Source of the DNA: Methanobacteriota archaeon | Lineage (GTDB): Archaea; Thermoplasmatota; Thermoplasmata; SG8-5 | Direction: 5' to 3' | Assembly (NCBI GenBank): GCA_013791785.1 | Contig: VMTD01000045.1 | Span: 1 to 34,721, forward strand | DNA: 34,721 nucleotides | Part shown: one piece after another, positions 1 to 7,376 of the stretch | Layout of the letters: every line of letters begins with the position of its first letter | Position numbering within the stretch: position 1 is the first letter of the stretch | The notes under the pieces: generated by a model | What the model was told of the DNA's origin: nothing | Database searches by the model: none | What the model saw: the letters and a program-made list of their open reading frames with translations, nothing else | Position numbers and translations under genes: made by a program

Positions 1-2691
1 GAATTGTACACATGGGGCGACTCTCGGACAATCCAAATAATGAATAACAGCGCTTTGGGCAATCATTATGGATTGTATATGGGGCATTCTTACTGGTCGG
101 ATGTCAGGAACAACGTTCTAGTTAACAACGATATTGGACTTTGTTTTTTCACATCAGAAAATAATAACGTCTTTGACAATCATGTCACAAACAACAGCAT
201 GGGAATTATTTTCGATTCTTCCTCGATTAATTATCTTGGCGGTAATTCAATCATTAATTCCACGGGAATGACAGGTTCATCTTCATATTCTATAATCGAA
301 AATGATCTGGATGTATATCAGAACGACCCGAATTGGTCCAATTACACCTGTTTCGAGGAACAGCTGGCAACCGGTGATGGGGGCAAAACCTTGTTCACAA
401 GGGCCGTGGACCTGGCCGATACAATCCTCTTCGAAGTTAGTATCACCGGTCATGCCAACGCGCCCGACCTTGACCTGGGCATATTCCTGGACGGGAAGGG
501 GGGCAATCCAATCGATGGAATTACCCAGACCGAAGAATTCGTTACATATTGCGCAGATGCCGACGCCGACGAGAGTGTCAGACTCCTGGCCCCAGAGGGC
601 GGGACATACCTGATACGGGTGTTCGGATATACGGTCACAGACAACCCAGGCCAATTCGACATAGAGATAAACATCGTCAACGCTTCCAGCACCGGGATTT
701 ACCTAATGAATTCATCCTACAACAAGATAGTAAACAATAATATCTCACTTAACAGCCAGGGGCTGAACCTGACCTCAGATTCCGATTTCAACCGGCTCCA
801 TTACAACAACATCGCAGATAACATTGTTCAGGCATTCGATGACGGGGCCAATCGCTGGAATGTTTCTTACGTCATAGGTGGCGGCAATTACTGGTCAGAT
901 TACGCTGGCACAGATGCGTTCTCCGGCTCCGAACAGAATGAGACCGGCCCAGACGGCATCGGGGACACGCCATATATCGACATACTGGGCGGAGGGAACG
1001 AGGATGCATATCCGCTGATGAATCACACGGACGGTGTGTATATTGACGATACATCGCCCATTTCATCGGCATATCTGGATGCGGACGAGCCTTTCTGGGG
1101 ATATTGCATGGTATCAACCCATCTGGATGATGATTATTCCGGAATCGACAATGTAGTATTGTGGTACAGATACAGCCCGGACAATCAGACCTGGGGAGAT
1201 TGGACCGAATTTACTTTCTACGACCCCGGTGAGCCATCCTGGCTCTTTGCCCCGATGATATATTATCTGGGAGATGAAGGATATTATGAATTTTATACCA
1301 TCGCCACAGACGGGGCAGGAAATGTGGAGACAAAATCTCAGGTTGCGGAGACTTATTGGTTACTTGATAATACAGCCCCTCAAAGCCATGTCCTTCAGCC
1401 CACGATCTACTGGAACATTCCCGACCTGAACATGGAAGTTAGTGTCACGGACAACACCAATTCAACAAACAATGTCGAGGTATTTTACAGATTCAGCCAA
1501 GACAATGCCACCTGGGGCGGTTGGACATTGTTCGAAAATCTCACAGCGGAACCTTGGAATTTCACCTTCAGCTTTCCAGATGAGCAGGGTTACTATCAGT
1601 TCTACAGCCGGGCAAATGACACATCGGGCAACCCGGAGAATGCCACAGCTACGACTCAGGCCAGGATTGGCTATGATATCACCGCACCGCAGATAACGGA
1701 CACCAGTCCGGTAGCGGGTACAACCGGGGATGCCTATACCTTCCAGGCGCAGGTCACGGACAATCTGGAACTCTCTGGGGTCCAGGTCATATACTGGTTC
1801 GGCACCGGAACCGAGACCAACGCCACCATGGTGCATGCCGATGCCGACAATTACGAACTTGAAATAACTGTCCCGATCGGCAGCCTGGACATGTTGCATT
1901 ACCGGATTGCCGCAACCGACGCCGCCGGAAACTGGAACTCCACTGGCATCAGGAATATCTTGATCGCGGACAATGACGACCCCACGGTGAATACTGGTGC
2001 TGACCAGACGGTTGAAGTTTATGACTCGGTTTATTTCAACGGTTCTGCCAGCGCTGACAATATCGGCGTTGTGAACTACACCTGGACCTTCAACGATGGC
2101 ATCGCGAATGTCACTATCTACGGGGTTTTCCCCAATCACACATTTACGATTCCGGGCAACTACACTGTTACTCTCATGGTGAGAGACGCCGCCGGGAATT
2201 CCGACGCGGACACTATGATGGTAACTGTCACAGGACAGCCAACGACCATCGATGACATTCCGCCATCAGCCAACGCTGGTTCCGACCGTAACATAACCGC
2301 GGGGACGCTCGTGACCTTCGACGGCTCAACCAGCACAGACAATGTGGGGATAGGGGACCACACCTGGACCTTTACCCACAATGGCACAGCCGTTATCCTG
2401 CACGGCGTTTCCCCGACATTCATGTTCTGGGAAGTGGGCAATCACACTGTCACGCTGAACGTCACCGACACCGCCGGGAACTGGGACACGGACAGCATGA
2501 TGGTGACCGTGAATGCGCCGCCAATCGTGGAGGAAGAGGAGGAGGCAGGCAGCTATCTCTGGCTCGTGATCGTGGCGGTCATCGTCTTGGCCGGTGTGGC
2601 TCTGGGATTCTGGATGATGAAGAAAGGTCGGAAACCGGAGATTTCCGAAACCGAACAGTCACCTGAAGAGACAAATCAAACGGGAAATTGA
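1..2691 (+). CDS. Membrane-anchored surface protein, NosD-type beta-helix plus Ig-like and PKD domains (5' end missing)
   Basis: The reading frame is already open at base 1, so the N terminus and any signal peptide lie outside the window. Counting from base 4, residues 1-110 and about 228-300 are Asn-rich beta-helix repeats of the NosD type (N-N-x-hydrophobic turns), closing with GGNYWSDY and DGIGDTPY. Between them, about 120-225, sits a block resembling a bacterial pre-peptidase C-terminal (PPC) domain with the pattern DLDLGIFL and GGTYLIRVFGY. Two Ig/fibronectin-like segments follow (350-650), then two PKD domains (about 657-745 and 752-838; each has GS-S-DN-G and a TWTF core). Residues about 849-872 form one membrane helix, followed by a basic, then acidic, cytoplasmic tail. 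This topology suggests a cell-surface binding or adhesion protein anchored at its C terminus. No catalytic motif is evident. The beta-helix ending resembles that in the giant protein at 18687-27509, so the two may share function or origin. Confidence 0.85.
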   Translation, partial: ELYTWGDSRTIQIMNNSALGNHYGLYMGHSYWSDVRNNVLVNNDIGLCFFTSENNNVFDNHVTNNSMGIIFDSSSINYLGGNSIINSTGMTGSSSYSIIENDLDVYQNDPNWSNYTCFEEQLATGDGGKTLFTRAVDLADTILFEVSITGHANAPDLDLGIFLDGKGGNPIDGITQTEEFVTYCADADADESVRLLAPEGGTYLIRVFGYTVTDNPGQFDIEINIVNASSTGIYLMNSSYNKIVNNNISLNSQGLNLTSDSDFNRLHYNNIADNIVQAFDDGANRWNVSYVIGGGNYWSDYAGTDAFSGSEQNETGPDGIGDTPYIDILGGGNEDAYPLMNHTDGVYIDDTSPISSAYLDADEPFWGYCMVSTHLDDDYSGIDNVVLWYRYSPDNQTWGDWTEFTFYDPGEPSWLFAPMIYYLGDEGYYEFYTIATDGAGNVETKSQVAETYWLLDNTAPQSHVLQPTIYWNIPDLNMEVSVTDNTNSTNNVEVFYRFSQDNATWGGWTLFENLTAEPWNFTFSFPDEQGYYQFYSRANDTSGNPENATATTQARIGYDITAPQITDTSPVAGTTGDAYTFQAQVTDNLELSGVQVIYWFGTGTETNATMVHADADNYELEITVPIGSLDMLHYRIAATDAAGNWNSTGIRNILIADNDDPTVNTGADQTVEVYDSVYFNGSASADNIGVVNYTWTFNDGIANVTIYGVFPNHTFTIPGNYTVTLMVRDAAGNSDADTMMVTVTGQPTTIDDIPPSANAGSDRNITAGTLVTFDGSTSTDNVGIGDHTWTFTHNGTAVILHGVSPTFMFWEVGNHTVTLNVTDTAGNWDTDSMMVTVNAPPIVEEEEEAGSYLWLVIVAVIVLAGVALGFWMMKKGRKPEISETEQSPEETNQTGN

Positions 2692-2798
2692 CCGCCGCAG
2701 ATTTCGGTATCCACTAATGAAATGTCCATGTCTTCAAGATAGAATTTCACGGCCACTCTGAGGTTCTGGACCGTCTCATAATCATAAATCGTTTTCAT
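2676..2798 (-). CDS. Possible 40-residue hypothetical protein
   Basis: A short ATG-initiated frame runs antisense to the last 16 bases of the surface-protein gene. The product begins MKTIYDYETVQNLRVAVKFY, ends GGQFPV, and has a plausible globular composition with alternating charged and hydrophobic residues. I recognise no family. It could be a real small gene or the remnant of a larger one. No clear Shine-Dalgarno sequence precedes it, although a pyrimidine-poor GGGGTAAT lies just upstream. Treat it as a low-confidence candidate. Confidence 0.25.
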   Translation of the reverse strand: MKTIYDYETVQNLRVAVKFYLEDMDISLVDTEICGGQFPV

Positions 2799-2907
2799 CG
2801 ATTACCCCCTTTACTGCATAAATGCCGAGAACGCTCAGTCCTTCAGGGCTGAAATGAATTGGCATAAGCAGTAAAATGCAATGCGAAAGATGAACGAATA
2901 GCAGCCA

Positions 2908-3057
2908 TGCAAGATTCGCGTAATGCGTTTCACCCGACACGGACTGGTCGGGCGAGTACCTGTCACCCCGGGGCAAGCCCCGAGGTTTAACAATATACAG
3001 AAGCTTTGTATCACCCAGTATGCTTGGATATCACGACCCCACCCTCACAGGTGGGGC
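2908..3057 (-). ncRNA. Structured repeat copy 1: three hairpins, candidate omega-RNA-like or unknown ncRNA
   Basis: Read on the minus strand this has three hairpins. Hairpin A is a 7-bp stem (3050-3056 with 3037-3043) around the loop TGTGAG. Hairpin B is a 9-bp stem near 2971-2990 (CCTCGGGGC with GCCCCGGGG). Then comes the linker TGACAGGTACTCG, hairpin C (TCGCCCGAC with GTCGGGTGA), and a conserved tail AAACGCATTACGCG. The same order, linker and tail recur on the plus strand at 18141-18314, where the stems have different sequences that still pair. Hairpins with a TGTNAG loop after GCCC resemble right-end hairpins of IS200/IS605-IS1341 elements, the source of TnpB guide RNAs, but no tnpB frame is nearby. 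It may be an orphan element end, a domesticated guide-like RNA, or an unrelated ncRNA. Confidence 0.5.
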
Positions 3058-3075
3058 ATGCTGCTATAACATGCT

Positions 3076-3126
3076 AATGCTCAAGGAACATATTTTTATG
3101 CAGATTGCCATTAAGCCTTGAGCATT
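3076..3126. repeat. 11-bp perfect inverted repeat
   Basis: AATGCTCAAGG at 3076-3086 is the exact reverse complement of 3116-3126, with a 29-base AT-rich loop between. It lies about 85 bases upstream of the first gene of the operon. It could be a transcript hairpin, a regulator-binding palindrome or part of the neighbouring repeat. No partner copy was seen in the window. Confidence 0.55.
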
Positions 3127-3179
3127 GTTCTTCGTTCCAGCTCGAAAAACCAGGAACCTCCCGGTATTGCCGGGCTTCG

Positions 3180-3194
3180 AAATATATATTAAAA
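3180..3194 (+). promoter_or_regulatory. TATA box for the isochorismatase/flavoprotein/radical SAM operon
   Basis: The string AAATATATATTAAAAT is a strong archaeal TATA element. A start about 25 bases downstream would fall at roughly 3211, which coincides with the ATG and implies a leaderless or nearly leaderless mRNA. Confidence 0.6.
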
Positions 3195-3210
3195 TTACAT
3201 ACTCTGTGTG

Positions 3211-3843
3211 ATGCCAATGTCAGAGAAATTACAACCTGAGTGGAAATACCAGTTGCAGGGACTGAGGGGCCTGAACCCGCCTCCCAAACTCAACAAGCCG
3301 GCATTGCTGGTCATAGACATGCAGAGATATTTCTGCGATCCGGATGCTCCAGCGTACGGCCGTGATTTCGATGCCACTGTGGAGCCGGTCCAGGCCCTGG
3401 TGGGCGCTTTCGGGAAACTGGGGTTGCCTGTCTTCGCCACCCGCTATTACTCCAAGGATGATAATGACCCCACGGCCAGATGGTGGAATGCCACCCTGGA
3501 GAAAGATAGTCCGTGGGTTGATGTCGACCCCCGAATCAAGCTTCCCCCAGGTTCCAAGGTACTGGACAAGCATCTCTACGGGACTTTCTCATCCACAGAC
3601 CTGGATGAACGGCTGAAGGCGCTGGGCTGCGATTCCGTCGTCATATGCGGCGTCATGACCGACCTGTGTTGCGAAACGACAGCAAGAGAAGCGTTCCAGC
3701 TCAGTTATACCGTTTATTTCGTGGGTGACGCCACCGCCACCAGCGATTACATGCTGCATTTCTCGGCACTGGCTACCCTGGCCCACGGTTTCGCTTTCAT
3801 TGTCACAGTTGACGACATAATAAAATTGCTGGAGGAAAAATAA
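3211..3843 (+). CDS. Isochorismatase-family cysteine hydrolase (nicotinamidase-like)
   Basis: This 210-residue protein has the full isochorismatase-type catalytic set: Asp36 in ALLVIDMQ, Lys120 in LDKHLYGTF, and Cys153 in GVMTDLCCETTAR, preceded by the segment (CGVMT) that normally holds the cis-peptide. Family members hydrolyse amide or ester bonds in nicotinamide, N-carbamoyl compounds or isochorismate; the sequence does not settle the substrate. The metal-binding D-x-H motif of true nicotinamidases is not evident, so a general amidohydrolase role is as likely. The start is chosen at ATG 3211 from the TATA position; GTG 3208 and ATG 3217 are alternatives. Its TAA overlaps the ATG of the flavoprotein gene by one base, so the two are probably co-translated. 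The hydrolase may act on the product of the radical SAM or flavoprotein partner, which is inference. Confidence 0.85.
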   Translation: MPMSEKLQPEWKYQLQGLRGLNPPPKLNKPALLVIDMQRYFCDPDAPAYGRDFDATVEPVQALVGAFGKLGLPVFATRYYSKDDNDPTARWWNATLEKDSPWVDVDPRIKLPPGSKVLDKHLYGTFSSTDLDERLKALGCDSVVICGVMTDLCCETTAREAFQLSYTVYFVGDATATSDYMLHFSALATLAHGFAFIVTVDDIIKLLEEK

Positions 3844-4688
3844 TGCCTAAAATAGCAGTGATCGGAGCCGGACCCGCGGGAATCGCCGCATCGATACAGT
3901 TATCAAGAGCTGGCCATGAAGTAACCGTTTTTGAGCACGGAATAATTGGCGGCAACCTCTGGAACGCCGGTTTCGTGGAAAATTATCCGGGATTTCCCGG
4001 CGGCATAACCGGGAAGCATCTGGCACAGCTCATGGAGGAGCAATTTCAGGAATATGATTTCGTACTCAGAAGAATCGAGGTTACGAAAGCGGCATTCACC
4101 GGCACGCATTTCACTGTAAATTCCGCAGGCAATGAGGAATATGACGGTATGATTCTGTGTACCGGCACTCGCCCGAAGAAAGCCGGTTTCCCCGGGGAGG
4201 ATGAGTTGCACGGAGTGGGGCTGCTGCATTACAACATAATGCGTCTGGAGGAATGGTATCCTGAGGGCAACGCACTGGTAGTGGGCGGCGGGGAATCCTC
4301 CATGGATATGGCGATGACGTTGGCCGAGCGCGGACTGAAAGTAACGCTTCTCCACAGATCCGAGCTGAGGGGCATAAAATATCTCCTGGACGCGGTGAAA
4401 ATCGACGACAGTATCACAGTAACCGAAGGCTCAGTTGAAAGTGTCAGGCTGCACGGGGGAAAGGCCGTTGCCAGAATCGGAACAGAGGAACTTCCGTTCG
4501 ACCTGATCCTTGTGGCGGTTGGCAGAGAAAGTCATCTGCCGGAACTTGAGGGCATCGACCCCGAGTACCCGCCGGCTGGCTTCCGCATCGTTGGAGATGC
4601 GAAGCATGGCGGTCTGGGTCAGGCAGCAATGGCTGTTGGCGACGGAATCAGAGCGGCCATGGGGATAGGCAGGGAGGCTCGGAAGTGA
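3843..4688 (+). CDS. Thioredoxin-reductase-like FAD/NAD(P) oxidoreductase lacking the redox CxxC
   Basis: A 281-residue class II pyridine nucleotide-disulfide oxidoreductase fold. It has an FAD-binding GAGPAG at 8-13, the ENYPGFPGGITG segment typical of thioredoxin reductases (46-57), CTGTRPKKAGFPG at 106-118, an NAD(P)-binding VVGGGESSMD at 146-155, and a C-terminal FAD-contact VGDAKHGGLGQAA. Where thioredoxin reductases have CATC just before the second GxGxxG, this protein has a Tyr/Asn/Met/Arg-rich stretch (about 130-139) and no cysteine pair. It therefore cannot reduce thioredoxin in the usual way. CxxC-free relatives include ferredoxin/flavodoxin-NADP reductases and oxidases. It overlaps the upstream stop by one base and the downstream start by four (GTGA), so it is tightly coupled in the operon. 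It is a plausible electron donor to the radical SAM enzyme encoded next, which is inference. Confidence 0.85.
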   Translation: MPKIAVIGAGPAGIAASIQLSRAGHEVTVFEHGIIGGNLWNAGFVENYPGFPGGITGKHLAQLMEEQFQEYDFVLRRIEVTKAAFTGTHFTVNSAGNEEYDGMILCTGTRPKKAGFPGEDELHGVGLLHYNIMRLEEWYPEGNALVVGGGESSMDMAMTLAERGLKVTLLHRSELRGIKYLLDAVKIDDSITVTEGSVESVRLHGGKAVARIGTEELPFDLILVAVGRESHLPELEGIDPEYPPAGFRIVGDAKHGGLGQAAMAVGDGIRAAMGIGREARK

Positions 4689-5572
4689 ACGTGCTCTCCA
4701 TCTCCGGAAACCCGGAACTGGCGACGGTTCATGTCGGCCAACTGGATGACGGTAACTCCGTTGAATTCGTCGAGTCAGTGCAACCGCCCCGCACGGTCCG
4801 TGAGAAATGGGTGAACATAATCTCCACAATGGTCGGCTGTCCCGTAGGCTGCAAGATGTGCGATGCAGGCGGCGGTTATCTGCGGTCGCTCACCGCCGGA
4901 GAGATGCAGGACCAGCTGGATATTCTGGCACACATTAAATTTCCCGACGGAAAAATCAACACGCAGATGTGGAAATTGCAACTGGCCAGGATGGGCGAGC
5001 CCACCCTCAATCCCCAGGTACTGGTGTTCTTGAGAAATCTGGCAACCCAAAACCATGAGAATCTGGTCATCAGCCTTTCCACTGTGGGACCTTCGCAATG
5101 CGCGCCTTTCATCCAGGAACTGAGAAAGATAAAGGATGCTGGATTCCGGGGACGCTTCCAGCTTCAATTTTCAATACATTCCACGGACGACGAGGCAAGG
5201 CGCCGTCTAATCCCGGTAAAGGGCCTGGCATTGCCGGAAATTGCAGTCCTGGGGCGGCAATTCAGAAGTCCGGGCGATAAAAAGATCACTCTCAATTTCA
5301 TAGTCATGAAGGACGTTCCCATCGAGACCCAGAGAATAGCCCGATTATTCGACCCTGAGAACTTTCTCATCAAGCTTACCCCGCTCAACCCGACCTACCG
5401 GGCGCAATACCACAAGATACTGCCCGGTTTCGATCCAGAAAATCCAGTAGCAGTGAACGAGCTGGTGAGGGAATTCGAAACGTTGGGCTTCGAGACCATT
5501 CTCAGCATCGGGGAACTGGAAGAGAATCAGATAGGCAGCAATTGCGGGCAGTACGTTGCGAGGCTGCAGTAA
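4685..5572 (+). CDS. Short RlmN/Cfr-like radical SAM protein
   Basis: This 295-residue protein has CxxxCxxC at Cys52, Cys56 and Cys59 in VGCPVGCKMCDAGG, matching the RlmN/Cfr cluster motif. Further RlmN-type blocks follow in order: MGEPTLNP, LSTVG, QFSIHSTDDEARRRLIPV, NFIVMKDVP and IKLTPLNP. Near the C terminus QIGSNCGQY aligns with the region holding the methyl-carrying cysteine in RlmN (DIDAACGQL), so Cys287 is the likely equivalent. RlmN and Cfr methylate adenosine in 23S rRNA (and tRNA for RlmN) by a two-SAM mechanism. The usual N-terminal accessory domain of about 90 residues is missing, leaving only some 50 residues before the cluster, so the substrate may differ. The GTG start overlaps the flavoprotein stop. 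Archaea normally lack RlmN, so this may be a transferred or repurposed enzyme. Family confident, substrate unknown. Confidence 0.8.
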   Translation: MNVLSISGNPELATVHVGQLDDGNSVEFVESVQPPRTVREKWVNIISTMVGCPVGCKMCDAGGGYLRSLTAGEMQDQLDILAHIKFPDGKINTQMWKLQLARMGEPTLNPQVLVFLRNLATQNHENLVISLSTVGPSQCAPFIQELRKIKDAGFRGRFQLQFSIHSTDDEARRRLIPVKGLALPEIAVLGRQFRSPGDKKITLNFIVMKDVPIETQRIARLFDPENFLIKLTPLNPTYRAQYHKILPGFDPENPVAVNELVREFETLGFETILSIGELEENQIGSNCGQYVARLQ

Positions 5573-5573
5573 T

Positions 5574-5703
5574 TGTGGATTTACGGATTGACGATTGTAG
5601 ATTTAGGGATTGTAGATTGTAGATTTACGACGGATTGACGGCGTGGCGTATTCTCAACAAAAATCTAAAATATAAGATCTAAAATCTAAAATTTACAATC
5701 ACC
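5574..5703. repeat. AT-rich repeat with GATTGTAGATTT units and inverted arms
   Basis: The stretch repeats GATTGTAGATTT-like units (5588-5630) and is followed by their approximate complement, AAAATCTAAAAT repeated (5660-5695), ending TTTACAATC. The result is a long imperfect hairpin after the radical SAM gene. The related string GTAAATCTACAAT recurs near 16580-16595 and 34596-34608, so this is a dispersed intergenic repeat family in this genome. No frame of interest runs through it. Confidence 0.6.
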
Positions 5704-5709
5704 ACCCTC

Positions 5710-5721
5710 AATATCTAAATA
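5710..5721 (+). promoter_or_regulatory. Probable TATA box of the nucleoside deaminase gene
   Basis: AATATCTAAATA lies about 28 bases before the ATG at 5744, a distance that fits a leaderless archaeal transcript. The match is weaker than other TATA boxes in the window. Confidence 0.4.
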
Positions 5722-5743
5722 CCATTCCCTCATTGGCCTTATC

Positions 5744-6214
5744 ATGTGCAATGAGGATTTCATGCATGCGGCCATCGACAAGGCCCGCGAGGGCATGGGC
5801 ACCGGCCAGACACCGTTCGGGGCATGCATCGTGCGTAATGGAGAAATTATAGCCTGTGAACATAACCGCGTCTGGGGGGAAACCGATATCACCGCTCATG
5901 CGGAGATAGTGGCTATTCGGGAGGCGTGCCGCAAGCTGGGCACCATAGACCTCTCGGGCTGCACGATTTATACCACGACGGAACCGTGCACCATGTGCTT
6001 CAGCGCCATACACTGGGCCCGCATCGGAAGAATAATCTTCGGCGCGTCCATCGGCGACGCGGCTGACGCAGGTTTCAACGAATTGACAATCTCCAACGAG
6101 AAGATGAAAGAGATGGGGGAAAGCCTTGTGGACATAACCGGCGGTTTCATGCGCCAGGAATGCGTTGAACTTTTTACGGAATTCGTGTCCAGACCAGAAA
6201 AAAAGACTTACTAG
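5744..6214 (+). CDS. Nucleoside/guanine deaminase of the cytidine deaminase-like superfamily
   Basis: A 156-residue zinc deaminase. HAE at 52-54 supplies the zinc ligand and catalytic glutamate, and PCTMC at 81-85 supplies Cys82 and Cys85. The segment after the zinc site, GDAADAGFNELTI, resembles the AEHTDAAEAGF region of Bacillus guanine deaminase rather than the TadA tRNA deaminase, so guanine or a related purine is the better guess. Length agrees with the family (about 155). It would convert guanine to xanthine in purine salvage, in the cytoplasm. It ends 7 bases before the dus start and probably shares its transcript. Substrate assignment is moderate, superfamily assignment is firm. Confidence 0.85.
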   Translation: MCNEDFMHAAIDKAREGMGTGQTPFGACIVRNGEIIACEHNRVWGETDITAHAEIVAIREACRKLGTIDLSGCTIYTTTEPCTMCFSAIHWARIGRIIFGASIGDAADAGFNELTISNEKMKEMGESLVDITGGFMRQECVELFTEFVSRPEKKTY

Positions 6215-6221
6215 GGATACC

Positions 6222-7175
6222 ATGAAGCTCGGAAACCTGCGCATCGACAACCCGTTCGTTCAGGCACCAATGGCCGGCGTTACAGATTATGCTTTCCGGG
6301 AGGTTGCCAGGCGTTTTCATTTCGGGTTGATTTTCACAGAGATGATTAGCGCCGAGGGGCTGTGCCGCGGCAACTGGAAGACCATGCATTACACACGGAC
6401 GACGCCGGAGCACCGTCCCGTTTCCCTCCAGCTGGTTGGAAGGGACCCCGAGCGCATGGCAGAAGCTGCGGTCCGCGCCGAGACCATGGAGATAGATTTC
6501 ATCGACATTAATGCAGGTTGCCCGCAGGTCCGGATTGCAGCCACAGGCTCGGGAGGCGCAATGCTGAAAGACCCGGAGAAGCTGGTCAAGATCGTTTCGG
6601 CCGTGAAAAATGCAGTTTCACTTCCTGTATCCGTGAAGATGCGTCTAGGTTATTCCAAGGACCAGTCCCTGGAACTGGCCACACTGGTTCGGGACGCGGG
6701 CGCGGATTTCATCACTGTTCATGGCAGAACCGTCGCCCAGAAATTCACCGGAAAGAGCGACTGGCAGGCCATTAAAAAAGTTGTGGATAACATGGACATC
6801 CCGGTCCTGGCCAATGGCGATGTCCGCTCCGAGGCGGATGCTGTCGCCCTGCTGGAGAGAACAGGTGCCGCCGGCGTGATGATGGGCCGCGCCACCCGCG
6901 GACGGCCGGACTTTCTGGGTACTGCGTATTCCTTGCTGGAATCCGGCAAGTTCGAAAGAATGTCCCCAGAATTGCTGGCCAGTACTATTCTTGACCATGC
7001 CCGCATTGAGCAGGAGCTGTTTGGAGAACTTTCCGGAATGAAGCGGATGCGCAAGCATGTGACATGGTACTTCAAGGCCGCCGGGATAAAGTTCGACAGC
7101 CAGTTGATATATTCCCTGGAGACGATTGCTGATTTGGAAAACGTTCTGAATAAATGCATACCTGCGAAACCTTAA
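6222..7175 (+). CDS. dus: tRNA-dihydrouridine synthase
   Basis: A 317-residue flavin-dependent TIM barrel that reduces uridines in the D-loop of tRNA. Visible features are the N-terminal FMN segment QAPMAGVTDYAFR (14-26), the catalytic Cys100 in NAGCPQVRI (usual form N-x-GCP), VKMRLGY, VHGRTVAQKFTG, and the phosphate-binding ANGDVRSEADA and GVMMGRATRGRP. The frame can be extended upstream to 6165, but that part overlaps the deaminase gene and is not Dus-like. ATG 6222 gives the normal N terminus and follows the deaminase stop by 7 bases. The C-terminal helical tRNA-binding domain is present from about residue 245. No sign of truncation. Confidence 0.93.
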   Translation: MKLGNLRIDNPFVQAPMAGVTDYAFREVARRFHFGLIFTEMISAEGLCRGNWKTMHYTRTTPEHRPVSLQLVGRDPERMAEAAVRAETMEIDFIDINAGCPQVRIAATGSGGAMLKDPEKLVKIVSAVKNAVSLPVSVKMRLGYSKDQSLELATLVRDAGADFITVHGRTVAQKFTGKSDWQAIKKVVDNMDIPVLANGDVRSEADAVALLERTGAAGVMMGRATRGRPDFLGTAYSLLESGKFERMSPELLASTILDHARIEQELFGELSGMKRMRKHVTWYFKAAGIKFDSQLIYSLETIADLENVLNKCIPAKP

Positions 7176-7208
7176 TGCTCGCAGGGACAATGTCCGTCCG
7201 AAGAGACC

Positions 7209-7376
7209 ATGAAAAAGAAAAAACTCGGAAAGGTGAAGGCGTATTCCTACACCCGCATCGCCGGTAATTATCTGAAAATATTCTCTGCACCGGCCAGATT
7301 ATTAATACTTATTATTATAATTATATTTTTATTAATGCTTGGCTTTATATTTGTCCAGGCGGTGTTCTTTTCGTGA
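7209..7376 (+). CDS. Small single-span membrane protein coupled to the ArsC-like gene
   Basis: A 55-residue product starts with a very basic segment (MKKKKLGKVK), continues through an amphipathic stretch, and has one strongly hydrophobic helix near residues 31-53 made mostly of Ile, Leu and Phe, ending VQAVFFS. Its TGA overlaps the GTG start of the phosphatase gene by four bases (GTGA), a common sign of translational coupling. It begins 33 bases after dus. Topology is predicted N-in. I recognise no family. It could anchor or partner the cytoplasmic phosphatase-like protein, but only the overlap supports that. Confidence 0.6.
   Translation: MKKKKLGKVKAYSYTRIAGNYLKIFSAPARLLILIIIIIFLLMLGFIFVQAVFFS

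Larger units (their letters stand above)
2692..3210. other. Intergenic region without a convincing long gene
   Basis: This 0.5-kb gap holds the small antisense candidate at its left edge, structured repeat copy 1 (2908-3057), an 11-bp inverted repeat (AATGCTCAAGG at 3076-3086 with its complement at 3116-3126), a small CCCGG/CCGGG hairpin near 3158-3173, and the TATA box of the downstream operon. A frame of 64 codons on the minus strand (2782-2976) only translates the structured repeat and is not taken as a gene. Confidence 0.6.

Noticed and set aside
2782-2976. 64-codon frame on the minus strand over structured repeat copy 1
   Set aside because: Its matching peptide in copy 2 (GETHYA-N/D-LA) arises because the RNA-like tail is conserved; the rest differs and stems change without regard to codons.
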